Origin: JACDAE01 sp034438015
GTDB taxonomy: Bacteria; Chloroflexota; Ktedonobacteria; Ktedonobacterales; Ktedonobacteraceae
Length of the DNA: 64,000 nt
Direction of reading: 5' to 3'
Assembly (NCBI GenBank): GCA_034438015.1
Contig: DAOTTD010000268.1
Location: 34,537 to 98,536 of the forward strand
Numbering within the stretch: position 1 is the stretch's first letter; each line of letters starts with the position of its first letter. Below, piece after piece: positions 43,285 to 52,868 of this stretch. The notes beneath the pieces are model-generated. The model had not been told where the DNA came from, did no database searches, and was given only the letters and a program-made list of their open reading frames with translations. A program made the position numbers and the translations under genes.

Positions 43285-44169
43285 TTGACGAGTCTGACGG
43301 CAAATCTGACACTGGCACCCACTGCTTCTATTGATCTACACATGCATACGAATTATAGCGATGGTCGCTGGCCCGCGCAACAGCTCATCGACTACCTGGC
43401 CTCTGAACACTTCGACCTCGTTTCCATCACCGATCATGATCGCGTCGACAAGGTGGCTGAGATCCGCTCCCTGGCGGCGGAGAAGGGTCTGCCCGTGCTG
43501 CCTGGGGTGGAGATGAGCACCGAATGGGATGGGCGGATGGCGCATATGCTCTGCTATGGCTTCGATCCCGATCAGAATGATCTCCGCCTGGTTACTGAGA
43601 AGGTGGTGCGCCTGCAGTTAGAGAATACGCACGAGGTGAACGCCGAACTGCGCCGCCAGGGCTACGACTTTTCCCGCCAGGAGGAGGTGCTGACCGAGAA
43701 CGATGGCAAACTGCGCCTCCCTTCCGACAATATTCGCCTCCTGGTTGCCCATGGGTACGCGGCCAATGGACGCGAGGGGCTGCAGCGCATTGAGCAGGCC
43801 GGCTTCCGCTCGATTATGGCGGATATGGGGGAGACGGTCGCAGCCGCCCATCGCAGCGGCGCGCTCTGCCTCATCGCCCATCCCGGACGGCGTGAGCGCG
43901 GCTTCACCTACTACGATATCACCCTGCTCGATCGCCTGCGCGCAGAGATCCCCATCGATGGCATCGAGGTGTACCATCCCTATCACAGCCAGGAGACCAT
44001 CGAGACCTACCTGGAGTACGTCCAGAAGCACGATCTCCTGCTGAGCACCGGCTCCGACTCGCACAGTATTCCCGGACGCATGCCCCGGAAACACCGCGCT
44101 GAGATTAGTCGGAAGCTACTGGAACGCCTGGGGATAACGGTCACTTCAGATACCAGTCAGTCGTCGTAA
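43285..44169 (+). CDS. PHP domain phosphoesterase
   Basis: This 294-residue protein has the PHP metal-binding motifs in order: DLHMHTNYSDG (motif I), SITDHDRVD (motif II), LPGVEMSTEW (motif III), CLIAHPGRRE and GSDSHS (motif IV). It resembles the single-domain family (YciV/RnaseAM-like) that hydrolyses 3',5'-nucleoside bisphosphates or short 5'-ended RNA, releasing phosphate or nucleotides. I start at TTG 43285, since AAGGAGGA lies four bases upstream. The ATG at 43270 would overlap that site. Its last 29 bases overlap the 3' end of the convergent PBP gene. Confidence 0.9.
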   Translation: MTSLTANLTLAPTASIDLHMHTNYSDGRWPAQQLIDYLASEHFDLVSITDHDRVDKVAEIRSLAAEKGLPVLPGVEMSTEWDGRMAHMLCYGFDPDQNDLRLVTEKVVRLQLENTHEVNAELRRQGYDFSRQEEVLTENDGKLRLPSDNIRLLVAHGYAANGREGLQRIEQAGFRSIMADMGETVAAAHRSGALCLIAHPGRRERGFTYYDITLLDRLRAEIPIDGIEVYHPYHSQETIETYLEYVQKHDLLLSTGSDSHSIPGRMPRKHRAEISRKLLERLGITVTSDTSQSS

Positions 44170-46468
44170 TACCTCCGTAATTGACGGTCTTCCTGACTAC
44201 TCCCGGTGGCGTGGCAAAGTTCGTGACGGGTCGTCCCTGCTCTGCCAGTAGCATACTATCGTGCCAGATGGGTCCGGCGCCATCAACGCCTGTCACGTTG
44301 ATCATCGCCGAGTTATCGTTATTACCCGCCCATACCCCCATCGTGTAGTCGTTTGTGTAGCCTATCGTCCAGTTGTCGCGGAAATTGTTCGAGGTGCCCG
44401 TCTTTACGGCGGCGGGACGCGTCATGCCGGGATTCCCCTGATAGCATTGGGTCTGGGTATTGCTGTACAGATACAGGGCACTGCACTGCCCAAACTCGAA
44501 CGTGCGCGAGTGGTTGTCGCTCAGGACGTTGGTTACCATAAATGCGACCTGCTTGCTGATAGCCTGCTGGCCCCGCGTCGGGGTGCGATAGATGACACGG
44601 CCCTGTGTATCTGTCACTACATTGATCGCGTGCGGCGGTATGCGGACGCCACTATTCGCGAAGACACTGTAGGCCGAGGTCATGTCCAGCAGGCGCACGC
44701 TCAGCGAGCCCAGGACCATCGTGTAGTTCGGCACCCCCTCGTAGCTCTGAATGCCCAGCACCTGCGCCGTGTGCAGCGATTTATCCACTCCCGTTTGCAT
44801 TAAGAGCTTGACCGCCGGTATGTTGAACGAGTTCTGCAAGGCATAGCGGTAAGTGATCAGCCCGTGATAGCTCAAATCGTAGTTCGTGGGCGTGTACGCC
44901 GGCAAGCCACAACACATCTGAACAGTGAGCGGTCCGTCCAACACAGGCATACCGGGGCTGATGCCATGCTCGAAAGCTGTGGCATAGATGAACGGCTTGA
45001 ACGACGAGCCGGGCTGCCGATAGCCCTGCGACGCGACGTCGAACGCGCCATCGGTCGGATTGTTGGGATTGATATTGCCCAACAGAGTGCGAATGGCGCC
45101 GGTATGGTTGTCGATAATCACCTCCGCCGCGTCGGACATGTTGTGCGCCTTCGACAACGCCGCGATATGCTGCTGCGCGATCTTCAAGACCTTGTTCTGC
45201 AGCTTCTGGTCGAGCGTCGTGGAGACTATCAGACCTGAGCGCGAGAGGTCTGCCACCTTGACGTGCAGGTCCTGCGCTAACTCGTTGACGGCGTAGCGTA
45301 TAAAGTGCTGTGCCAGCGTGTTCGGCTGAATGATGCCACGATGGAGGAAATGAGGCTGCTGCACCTCGTCGAGCGCGACCAGGTACTGGCGATGCGTGAT
45401 GTATTGCTGCGCGTACATCTGCCTGAGCACCTCTTGCACACGTGCAAGCGCCGCCTTTGGATGCAGAAATGGATCGCGCGCAACCGGCGAGCTGGGAATG
45501 CCTGCCAGCATAGCGGCCTGGGCGATATCAAGCCGCGAAGCTGCCGTCGCTGCTGGCGTATCGCGCAGGCCGAAGTAGGTAAAGGCGGCGGCGTCCGCCC
45601 CATACGCCTGCTCTCCATAGTAGATCGTATTGAGGTACATGGAGAGGATATCATCTTTGCTATAGCGACGCGTGATGTCCGGCGCGAGCAGAATCTCCTG
45701 CAGCTTGCGCGTCAGGGTTGTCTGGTTGCCCACGATGGCGTTTTTGATGAGTTGCTGCGTGATCGTGCTGCCGCCCGAGATGACATGCCCACTCGTCGTA
45801 TCGGAGAGGGCCGCGCGTACAATGCCCGTGATATCGTAGCCGGAGTTTTGCCAGAAGTACTGGTCCTCGATGGCGACCTCCGCGTGCACCAGGTTCGGCG
45901 AGATCTTCGAGAGCGGAACCGTCGTCTGCAAGCCCTGGTCGATCGCCTCGTAGAGCAGATTGCCCTGCTGGTCGTAGAGCCTCAGACTATCCCTGGGTAA
46001 AATATCTTGCAGGGTTGTGATCTGCTGATTGTAGCGCTGCTCCGTCGAAGTGGTGAGGGCCGCGAGCGTCACCAGAAACGTCATAGCGATGAGGAAAACG
46101 ATCATCGTCCCGAACGCCATTGGCAGCATGGCCCACTGCGTGCTGAGACGATCGACAGCGGCGTAGCGCTTATTGCTATAACTCAAAAGCTTGCGCTTGA
46201 TATGCCGTTTTGTGCGCCAGCCCGTGGGATTCAGACGCCGGTGAGGTACGTCGTAGTAGACGCCGCGCGCTGGCCTTTCGGGCAGGTCGTTCAGCCGCTG
46301 CGCGGCGGCTGCGCGCGTGTGAGATGGCAGCGTGGCCGGTTTTGCGACTTTACCAGTTGTTTGGGCTACCTGCTTGCCCTGTTCCCCCTGAAACTGGATT
46401 GATGAACTTTGGATCGATGAAGGCGCTATCGGTGTGGCTTCGGGTGCCTTGCTCTGTTCCGTTTGCAA
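44141..46468 (-). CDS. Class A penicillin-binding protein (first of tandem pair)
   Basis: This is a 775-residue bifunctional peptidoglycan synthase. A cytosolic Arg/Lys-rich N-terminus (about 112 residues) precedes one membrane segment (about 113-137). The GT51 glycosyltransferase domain (about 165-345) shows EDQYFW with its catalytic Glu and GGSTITQQLIKN. The transpeptidase domain (about 430-735) has the active-site Ser in GSSFKPF (about 489), SFN as the second motif, and KTGTSNN (about 688). It polymerises lipid II and cross-links stems at the outer membrane face. There are no PASTA repeats. The long N-terminus is unusual and could take regulatory phosphorylation (inference). A second paralogue lies 503 bases upstream, with the same orientation. 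Confidence 0.95.
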   Translation of the reverse strand: MQTEQSKAPEATPIAPSSIQSSSIQFQGEQGKQVAQTTGKVAKPATLPSHTRAAAAQRLNDLPERPARGVYYDVPHRRLNPTGWRTKRHIKRKLLSYSNKRYAAVDRLSTQWAMLPMAFGTMIVFLIAMTFLVTLAALTTSTEQRYNQQITTLQDILPRDSLRLYDQQGNLLYEAIDQGLQTTVPLSKISPNLVHAEVAIEDQYFWQNSGYDITGIVRAALSDTTSGHVISGGSTITQQLIKNAIVGNQTTLTRKLQEILLAPDITRRYSKDDILSMYLNTIYYGEQAYGADAAAFTYFGLRDTPAATAASRLDIAQAAMLAGIPSSPVARDPFLHPKAALARVQEVLRQMYAQQYITHRQYLVALDEVQQPHFLHRGIIQPNTLAQHFIRYAVNELAQDLHVKVADLSRSGLIVSTTLDQKLQNKVLKIAQQHIAALSKAHNMSDAAEVIIDNHTGAIRTLLGNINPNNPTDGAFDVASQGYRQPGSSFKPFIYATAFEHGISPGMPVLDGPLTVQMCCGLPAYTPTNYDLSYHGLITYRYALQNSFNIPAVKLLMQTGVDKSLHTAQVLGIQSYEGVPNYTMVLGSLSVRLLDMTSAYSVFANSGVRIPPHAINVVTDTQGRVIYRTPTRGQQAISKQVAFMVTNVLSDNHSRTFEFGQCSALYLYSNTQTQCYQGNPGMTRPAAVKTGTSNNFRDNWTIGYTNDYTMGVWAGNNDNSAMINVTGVDGAGPIWHDSMLLAEQGRPVTNFATPPGVVRKTVNYGGITTTDWYLK

Positions 46469-46971
46469 TGTCTTCCCGCTTTCTAGAGATTTGATGCGAG
46501 AGGACAGAAAATAGATACATGCTCAATGATCTTGCCTCTCCATCTCTTTCTCCGCCCCATGGGAGAATTATAGTCTTTGTATTTAAATTGTTTCTACGAT
46601 ACTTGATATAAGATGTGAAAATTGTCACTGCCAATATATGAAATGGACACGTCCTTAGTGTGATCAAATACTTTATCGAGTAATTTATACCATACTATAG
46701 TATAGCTCATATTAGAGGTGTGTGCAAATGCCCAACTCTACAGTAAAAGACACTGTTACGAACTATGAAATATGCCCGTATATAGTAACGCAGATGGCTG
46801 GAAAAGGGTAACGAGATCAAGGGCAACGTTTTCTAGTATTATACACCGCTCCCTTCATTATATTGCGAGAGGCGAAGTGCTAACTATGATGTAAAAAGTA
46901 CACTGCTTCCTTCCAGGATGTCTCCCTGGAGCACGGTTCTCATCGCATATATTTACCACGCTCTCCTTTTC
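46469..46971. other. Gap between the two PBP genes
   Basis: These 503 A+T-rich bases contain no gene. A perfect 12-bp palindrome ATACTATAGTAT (46692-46703) touches a minus-strand extended -10, TGGTATAAA (46692-46684). Together they could be a regulated promoter for the downstream PBP gene, with a leader of about 205 bases. Confidence 0.4.
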
Positions 46972-49605
46972 CTACCACCAGCCGGGTATGGGCGAGGGTA
47001 TGCCGCTGGGAGGCGGCGAGAAGGCGAAGCCGAAGTCGTTCGGGCAGTAGGGCGCGGGGGCATCGGATATGGTTACGGCCTTGGGGTTCGTCCTGGGCGT
47101 CGGCGTCGTTCCGACCGTTGGCTGCGGGGTCGGCTGCGGCAGAACGAAGTGCGGGACGGTTCCGGGCATAAACAGGTCGGTGGTCTTTACGCCGTCAGGA
47201 TAGGTGACCTGCGCATGCACCAGGCCACCGGGATCGGTGAAGTTGCGGATCGGGCGTCCCTGCTCGGCTACCAACATGGAGTCATGCCAGATAGGGGCGG
47301 CTCCCTGGACGCCTGTTACGTTGTACATCGGCGTGTTATCGTTGTTGCCTGCCCAGACACCCATGACATAATCTGTGGTGTAGCCGACGGTCCAGTTGTC
47401 GCGGAAGTCGTTGGTGGTGCCTGTCTTTACGGCAGCCGGGCGTACCGCGCCGCGATTCCCGTACCAGCAATCGGTCTGCGAATTGGAGTACAACTGGAGC
47501 ACGTTGCAGTCGAAGAATTCGGGCAGGCGCGAGGTGTTATCGCTCAGCACGTTGGTCATCATGTATGCGAGCTGCGGACTGAGTACCTGCGTTCCCGTGT
47601 TGGTGGGATGCCCGTACGTCTGGTGCGTGCTGGCCATCACGACCTTACTGATGGCGTAGTAGGGGACATGCACGCCACCGTCGGCGAAGGTTCCATACGC
47701 CGAGGTTTCATCAAGGAGGTGCACTCCCAATCCACCGAGCACCAGCGAGTAGCCGGGCGTCCCATTATAGCTGGCGATGCCCATGTTCTTCGCCATAGTC
47801 ATTGCCTGGTCGATACCTACATGCTCCAGCGTTCGCACGGCGGGAACGTTCAGGGAGTTCTGCAGAGCGCAGCGGATGGTCATATGGCCGTGGTAGCGCT
47901 CGTCGTAGTTCGTGGGCGTAAATGTCGGCGGAATCGAATCCGGAATGTTGATCGTTGTTGGTTCGTCCGAGATGGCCTGCGCCGGTGATGCGCCCTGCTC
48001 GAAGGCGGTCACGTAGACGAAGGGCTTGAACGATGAACCGGATTGGCGGTAGCCCTGCGTCGCTACATCGTATTGGCCATCGATGCTCCTGTTGTTGTAA
48101 TCAATGCTGCCCAGCAGAGAACGAATGGCGCCCGTATGGTAGTCGATCAGCACCTCGGCGGCGTTGGTCAGGTGATGGGCATCACGCAGTTCCGCGATGT
48201 GCTTCTGGGCAATCTTCTGAAGCTGGTCCTGCAATTTGATGTTCAGGGTTGTATACACGCTCATATCTGAGCGCGCTAACTGGTCGCGCGTCAGATGGAA
48301 GGTGTGCTCAAGCTGCGTATAGACGAATTCGGCGAAATGCGGCGCCCGATTGACGAGGCTGGTTGGCCTCTTGAAGAAACCAGGCCGCTGCGCCTCTTCG
48401 ATGGCCTGGAACTCTTGTGCGCGCGTGATATAGCCGTCCCTTACCATAAAGCCCAGCACGGTCTGGAAACGGCTAAACGCGGCGGCAGGATGCAGGCGTG
48501 GATCGTAAGCCTCCGGCAGCGCGGGCAGGCCAGCCAGCATTGCCGACTGCGCCAGGTCGAGTTGCTTCGAGGCGGGCTTCCCATGCCTGTCCTCCAGGCC
48601 AAAGTAGACGGTTGCCGCCGCATCGATACCGTAAGCCTGCTCGCCGTAGTAGATGCTGTTCAGGTACATCTCTATGATGTCGGACTTGGTGTAGAGACTG
48701 TTCAGTTGAGGAATCAGGACGAGTTCCTGTAGCTTACGTGTGATCGTCGTTTCGCGACCGACGACGAGATTTTTTATCAGTTGCTGCGTAATTGTGCTGC
48801 CACCGGCCACGACGCGCCCGCTGGTCAGGTCATCTATCGCCGCCTGGATGATACGCGTCAGGTCGATGCCGGAATTGTTCCAGAAGTTCTTGTCTTCGGT
48901 AGCGACGGTCGCATTGACCAGCATTGGAGCAATATCTGGCAGCGAGACAGAGGTGTGAAGGCCATCGTTCGTCAATTGGGCGATGGGTACGTTTTTACTG
49001 TCATACATCTTGAGGTTATCGCGCGGCATGAGATCCTGCAACGTGACGATCCGGCCCATATATTTACTCTGTGTGTCGCTGTAGAAACGATAGGCAAAAA
49101 AGGCGCCAATGCCACTGATGGAGAGCAAGACGACGAGCAATGCAAAGAAGATGCTGCTGAGGAGCAGCCAGAAACGGTTTACCGAGCGTCGCAGCTCTTT
49201 ACGCCCACTACGCAGTTTCTTGCGCGCGATATGGCGGATCATGACCTTCCTATGCCTGCGCCTGCGCCGCGATTGCACCGTGGCGGCACCCGGCGGCGGT
49301 GCGAGTTCAAGCTGGACCGTCTGTGCTACACGCGCGGGGAGAGCAGGGAGCGCGACGTTCTCTTTCTCTATATCTAGAGAAGAAGGTGCTCTCACCACCG
49401 GCAGTTGCTGGGATAAGCGCTCCTGGCGCGCGCGCTTCCGCTCAAGGTAGCGCAGCGCGCGCTCCTGGCGCGGCGTGATCACGTTTCCCGGCTGCGGACG
49501 CTGCACGGGCAAGATACTATTTTGATTGTTGCTCGATCCATACCGAGCATTTATGGGTCCTATATTTTTACTACTGGAAGTATCCTCGCGATGATTTGTT
49601 GACAT
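46972..49605 (-). CDS. Class A penicillin-binding protein (second of tandem pair)
   Basis: This 877-residue paralogue of the neighbouring PBP has a basic cytosolic N-terminus of about 145 residues, one membrane segment (about 147-170), and GT51 with EDKNFW and GGSTITQQLIKN. The transpeptidase has GSSFKPF (about 523), the SLN motif and KTGTTND (about 723). Beyond residue 800 a Pro/Thr-rich tail (PQPTPQPTVGTTPTP) ends PIPGWW, which the other copy lacks. Such a tail may reach into or through the wall. GAGGAAGC precedes the ATG. Different tails suggest divided roles, perhaps growth and sporulation or aerial hyphae, but that is speculation. Confidence 0.95.
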   Translation of the reverse strand: MSTNHREDTSSSKNIGPINARYGSSNNQNSILPVQRPQPGNVITPRQERALRYLERKRARQERLSQQLPVVRAPSSLDIEKENVALPALPARVAQTVQLELAPPPGAATVQSRRRRRHRKVMIRHIARKKLRSGRKELRRSVNRFWLLLSSIFFALLVVLLSISGIGAFFAYRFYSDTQSKYMGRIVTLQDLMPRDNLKMYDSKNVPIAQLTNDGLHTSVSLPDIAPMLVNATVATEDKNFWNNSGIDLTRIIQAAIDDLTSGRVVAGGSTITQQLIKNLVVGRETTITRKLQELVLIPQLNSLYTKSDIIEMYLNSIYYGEQAYGIDAAATVYFGLEDRHGKPASKQLDLAQSAMLAGLPALPEAYDPRLHPAAAFSRFQTVLGFMVRDGYITRAQEFQAIEEAQRPGFFKRPTSLVNRAPHFAEFVYTQLEHTFHLTRDQLARSDMSVYTTLNIKLQDQLQKIAQKHIAELRDAHHLTNAAEVLIDYHTGAIRSLLGSIDYNNRSIDGQYDVATQGYRQSGSSFKPFVYVTAFEQGASPAQAISDEPTTINIPDSIPPTFTPTNYDERYHGHMTIRCALQNSLNVPAVRTLEHVGIDQAMTMAKNMGIASYNGTPGYSLVLGGLGVHLLDETSAYGTFADGGVHVPYYAISKVVMASTHQTYGHPTNTGTQVLSPQLAYMMTNVLSDNTSRLPEFFDCNVLQLYSNSQTDCWYGNRGAVRPAAVKTGTTNDFRDNWTVGYTTDYVMGVWAGNNDNTPMYNVTGVQGAAPIWHDSMLVAEQGRPIRNFTDPGGLVHAQVTYPDGVKTTDLFMPGTVPHFVLPQPTPQPTVGTTPTPRTNPKAVTISDAPAPYCPNDFGFAFSPPPSGIPSPIPGWW

Positions 49606-49878
49606 GCATGCTTCCTCGCTCTAGCGCTTTGCTATACCCTGATGCGTTCTAAACACGTAGCACATACAAATATAACTATACAACATCGAGTGATGGTCGC
49701 GTTAACCCATCGAGCAAACGCGACGTGCCTCTTCGCTGTGGCGCATAATCCCTTTTTGGACCTCTTCTATAGAAGACGTTGTGAAAGCTAAATTGTTTCG
49801 CATACCATTCAAAAGCAGTTGTGAACGCTGCTCAGGCGCTTTCACTCACACAACTGAAGGCATAGGGTAAAGAGCGCG

Positions 49879-50511
49879 TTAATGTTGGGCCGCTTCGATA
49901 AGGGCGGGGAGGATCTCGTTGGTGATGGCCTGGATCTGGTACAGGCTCTCGATCCAGGGAATATCCTGCTCGCGTGCGCCACGCACCTCCGCAAGCTGGA
50001 GTATGCTCTCGTCTATCAATGTGCGGAAGTAGAGGAAGGCGCGCACAGCATCGGCTACGGGGACGTGCGAGCGCCCTGTGACCGTGCCATATTCGCGGCC
50101 CAACTGGATCGCTTCGCTGAGCAGGTCCTCCCGGTTGGGGTTATCATTGAGCGCGCGCAGGAGGAGATCCAGCAGGCGGCGCCCGAGCTGGCGGTAGCCT
50201 TCGCGCGCGTTCTCGTCGAAGTGCTGGTACCAGGGCAACGTCTCGACTGTCCCATCGGTAAAGGCGAAGCGTACTCGCCCCAGGACGCTCTGCACGAGCA
50301 GTTGCGCCGCAGGATTCGGCTTCGGCTCCGCCTCCTGGCGCAGACGGGCCTCGATATCCGAGCGCCGAAAGCGCCGGTGTCCACCACTCGTCCGGCGCGA
50401 GGGCAGTTCGTTGCGATCAGCCCACTGCCGCACCGTTGCGGGATGCATACCAAGCATGTCGGCTGCCTCGCGCAAACTCAGCCACTCTTCTCCCGGTTGA
50501 GATGATAACAT
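49879..50511 (-). CDS. MerR-like HTH regulator
   Basis: This is a 210-residue regulator. Residues 10-60 form a BldC/MerR-type winged helix: LSLREAADMLGMHPATVRQW, then a wing SGGHRRFRRSDIEARL. The C-terminal 130 residues are helical (GYRQLGRRLLDLLLRALND and following) and resemble an effector or RsbR/RsbRD-like helical domain, with no motif I can fix. ATG 50511 follows GGAGGG. Longer in-frame starts upstream lack a site. It is divergent from the GAF kinase/NarL regulator pair, separated by 170 bp, and could control it. Confidence 0.82.
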   Translation of the reverse strand: MLSSQPGEEWLSLREAADMLGMHPATVRQWADRNELPSRRTSGGHRRFRRSDIEARLRQEAEPKPNPAAQLLVQSVLGRVRFAFTDGTVETLPWYQHFDENAREGYRQLGRRLLDLLLRALNDNPNREDLLSEAIQLGREYGTVTGRSHVPVADAVRAFLYFRTLIDESILQLAEVRGAREQDIPWIESLYQIQAITNEILPALIEAAQH

Positions 50512-50589
50512 AGCACCCTCCTGCTGTCGCCTCTGCCAATAAATGCCACAGTGTAGCTTGATTGTAAGGATTCCCTTACGTGTCGTCAA

Positions 50590-50605
50590 GTAGGGGCCTG
50601 CCTTG
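50590..50605. repeat. Half-copy of the dispersed hairpin repeat
   Basis: GTAGGGGCCTGCCTTG matches 16 of 16 bases of the reverse complement of the right arm at 26516-26531. No facing arm follows. It lies in the divergent promoter region between the MerR-like gene and the sensor kinase. Confidence 0.65.
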
Positions 50606-50681
50606 TCCATTTTTTTAATGAGCACATTGGTATGATACAATATAACCGTCGTTAAAAGTAGCAAGCGAGCCGTATATCATT

Positions 50682-51884
50682 ATGCAAACACCACCCGAAG
50701 AACAACCGCAAGAGACAACCTCTTTGCTAGGCAGGAACCGCGATCTGGCGGTTCTCTATGCTATTGCCGGTTATCTCAATCACCAGATCGATGTCCACGA
50801 GGCGCTGCAGGAGGTGCTGGCGAAGGTGACGGAGATGCTTGGCCTGCGTACAGGCTGGGTCTGGCTACTGAATGAACAGGGTTCACCCTATCCTGCGGCT
50901 TCGCAGGCCCTTCCACCTTATCTCGCCGATCACCCCGAACGTATGACCGGCTCCTGCCTCTGCCTCGATACATTCTTGAGCGGCGGTATGGAGAAGGCAG
51001 CGAATATCGATGTGCTACGCTGCAGCCGCTTGAAAAACGCGGAGCGCGACAGCGATCCCTCCGCGCTGGGCCTGCGCTTCCATGCCAGCATACCGATCTA
51101 CGCGGGCGATACACCGATCGGCGTCTTCAACGTCGCCAGCGAGGACTGGCGCGGGCTGCAGGTGGAAGAGCTCCAGCTGCTGCACATTATCAGCGACCAG
51201 ATCGGCCTGGCGGTGCAGCGCGCGCGCCTCTCCGCCGATCACACGCGCGCGGCGGCTCGCCTGGCTACGATCGAGGAGCGCAACCGGCTGGCGCGCGAGA
51301 TCCACGATACCCTGGCACAAGGGCTGGCGGCGATCACGCTGCAACTGGAGGCCGCCGATGCGCTGGCCGCGTCCCGCCCGCAGCGCGCTCACCTCGCCGT
51401 GCAGCGCGCCCTGAGCCTGGCACGCAACAACCTTGAGGAGGCACGCCGCTCGGTGATGGATCTGCGCGCCGCGCCCCTCCAGGGCTATACACTGCCCGAG
51501 GCGCTGGCGTTACTGTCAAATGGTGCAGATCATCACACGGAACAAACGCTCGTACGCTTTACATACAACCCCGAAACGAACTTTCCCACGCTGCCCGGTC
51601 GCGTCGAGACCAGCCTCTATCGCATCGCTCAGGAGGCCCTGACCAACGCGCTCAGGCACGCAAACGCACAATATATCGAGATGACGCTCACTGCAACCGA
51701 GCAAATAATCAACCTGGTGATCCAGGACGATGGCAATGGTTTCGATCCTGACACGGTAACTCAGACAAGCGGACACTTCGGTCTCACAGGCATGACAGAG
51801 CGGGCCAGACTCCTTAATGGCACGACCTGTATTCAAAGCGAGCCAGGAACTGGAACGCGTATCGATGTACGCGTTCCTTACTAA
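50682..51884 (+). CDS. GAF-domain sensor histidine kinase, NarL/HisKA_3 type
   Basis: This 400-residue kinase has no membrane segment, so it senses cytosolic signals. Residues about 20-180 are a GAF domain (DVHEALQEVLAKVTEMLGL at its start; HASIPIYAGDTPIGVFNV as its core strands). The dimerisation and phospho-acceptor helix is RNRLAREIHDTLAQGL, with His about 208, as in NarX, DegS and LiaS kinases. The ATPase domain has YRIAQEALTNALRHA, DDGNGFDPD and FGLTGMTERA. A cysteine-rich CLCLDTFL stretch in the GAF domain might hold a cofactor. The partner regulator gene follows after 19 bases. Confidence 0.93.
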   Translation: MQTPPEEQPQETTSLLGRNRDLAVLYAIAGYLNHQIDVHEALQEVLAKVTEMLGLRTGWVWLLNEQGSPYPAASQALPPYLADHPERMTGSCLCLDTFLSGGMEKAANIDVLRCSRLKNAERDSDPSALGLRFHASIPIYAGDTPIGVFNVASEDWRGLQVEELQLLHIISDQIGLAVQRARLSADHTRAAARLATIEERNRLAREIHDTLAQGLAAITLQLEAADALAASRPQRAHLAVQRALSLARNNLEEARRSVMDLRAAPLQGYTLPEALALLSNGADHHTEQTLVRFTYNPETNFPTLPGRVETSLYRIAQEALTNALRHANAQYIEMTLTATEQIINLVIQDDGNGFDPDTVTQTSGHFGLTGMTERARLLNGTTCIQSEPGTGTRIDVRVPY

Positions 51885-51903
51885 TTGAGAGGCATTAAAA
51901 TTT

Positions 51904-52557
51904 ATGATTCGTATTCTGCTGGCTGACGATCATCCCATCGTGCGCGAAGGTCTGCGCGCGCTACTAGAGACCCAGAGCGACTTTGATGTGATCGCGGAAT
52001 GTGCGAACGGCGAAGAGGCTCTGCGTCTGAACGCGACCCTGCGCCCAGATATGCTCCTGCTCGATCTTGAAATGCCGGTCCTCGATGGCGTGGAGACGAT
52101 CCGTCGCCTGCGCCAGACCTCACACATTCCCCGCATTATCGTCTTTACGGCCTTCGATAACGATGAGCGCATCATTCACGCCATCCAGAGCGGCGCGGAT
52201 GGCTACCTGCTGAAGGAGGCTCCTCGCGAGGATATCTTCAAGGCGATCCGCGTGACGATGGAGGGCGGCTCGCTCCTGCAGCCGATCGTGGCCTCCAAGT
52301 TGCTGCGCCACGTCGGACGCAGCCCAGCGCAGCAGACGAACCACATGCCCGTCGATGAGCTTACCGAGCGCGAACTCGAGGTGCTACGCCTGCTGGCACA
52401 GGGCATGCCCAATAAGGAGATCGCCACCCAACTGGTCATCAGCGAACGAACGGCGAAGTTCCATGTGAGCTCCATTATGGGGAAGTTGGGCGCGACCAAT
52501 CGCACGGAGGCCGTGTCACTGGCCGCTCAACGTGGCCTGATCACACTCCGCTCTTGA
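51904..52557 (+). CDS. NarL/LuxR-type response regulator
   Basis: This is a 217-residue regulator. The receiver (1-120) shows D8/D9, phospho-acceptor D54 in LLLDLEMP, and the Lys in YLLKEAP. The C-terminal LuxR HTH (about 148-213) shows LTERELEVLRLLAQGMPNKE, then VISERTAKFHVSSIMGKLG. It pairs with the kinase just upstream, which phosphorylates it in this family. Targets unknown. The divergent MerR-like gene and the following operon are candidates. Confidence 0.96.
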   Translation: MIRILLADDHPIVREGLRALLETQSDFDVIAECANGEEALRLNATLRPDMLLLDLEMPVLDGVETIRRLRQTSHIPRIIVFTAFDNDERIIHAIQSGADGYLLKEAPREDIFKAIRVTMEGGSLLQPIVASKLLRHVGRSPAQQTNHMPVDELTERELEVLRLLAQGMPNKEIATQLVISERTAKFHVSSIMGKLGATNRTEAVSLAAQRGLITLRS

Positions 52558-52868
52558 CCGAATAAGCATTCCTGTGTATATATACTCTTGTTGCGCTATT
52601 TGCCCCATCTTTTAATACTTTTTTAATATGCAAATGGCCTACTTGCACGTGTATACTAGGAGGGTTATCGCTCACTCATTTCTTCAATGAGGGACAGGCT
52701 ATCTTATGATAACTGCTCGTCAGAGATTTTTGGGGTTTTCAGCTCTTTCGCCTGTTCTACACCCCGAAGCAGGTGAAGTGGTAAAATGGATATCCTGAGA
52801 GGGACAAAGCGTATAATCTGACAACCCTTCTAAAATAAGGAAACAGAGGAAGATAATAGCCGCAGCCA
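52558..52868. other. Intergenic region before the DUF4388-like gene
   Basis: These 311 bases hold no gene. A TATACT box at 52652-52657 could be a -10 element, but its -35 is poor. CTCACTCATT...AATGAGGGA (about 52671-52692) forms a small imperfect hairpin. Confidence 0.4.
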
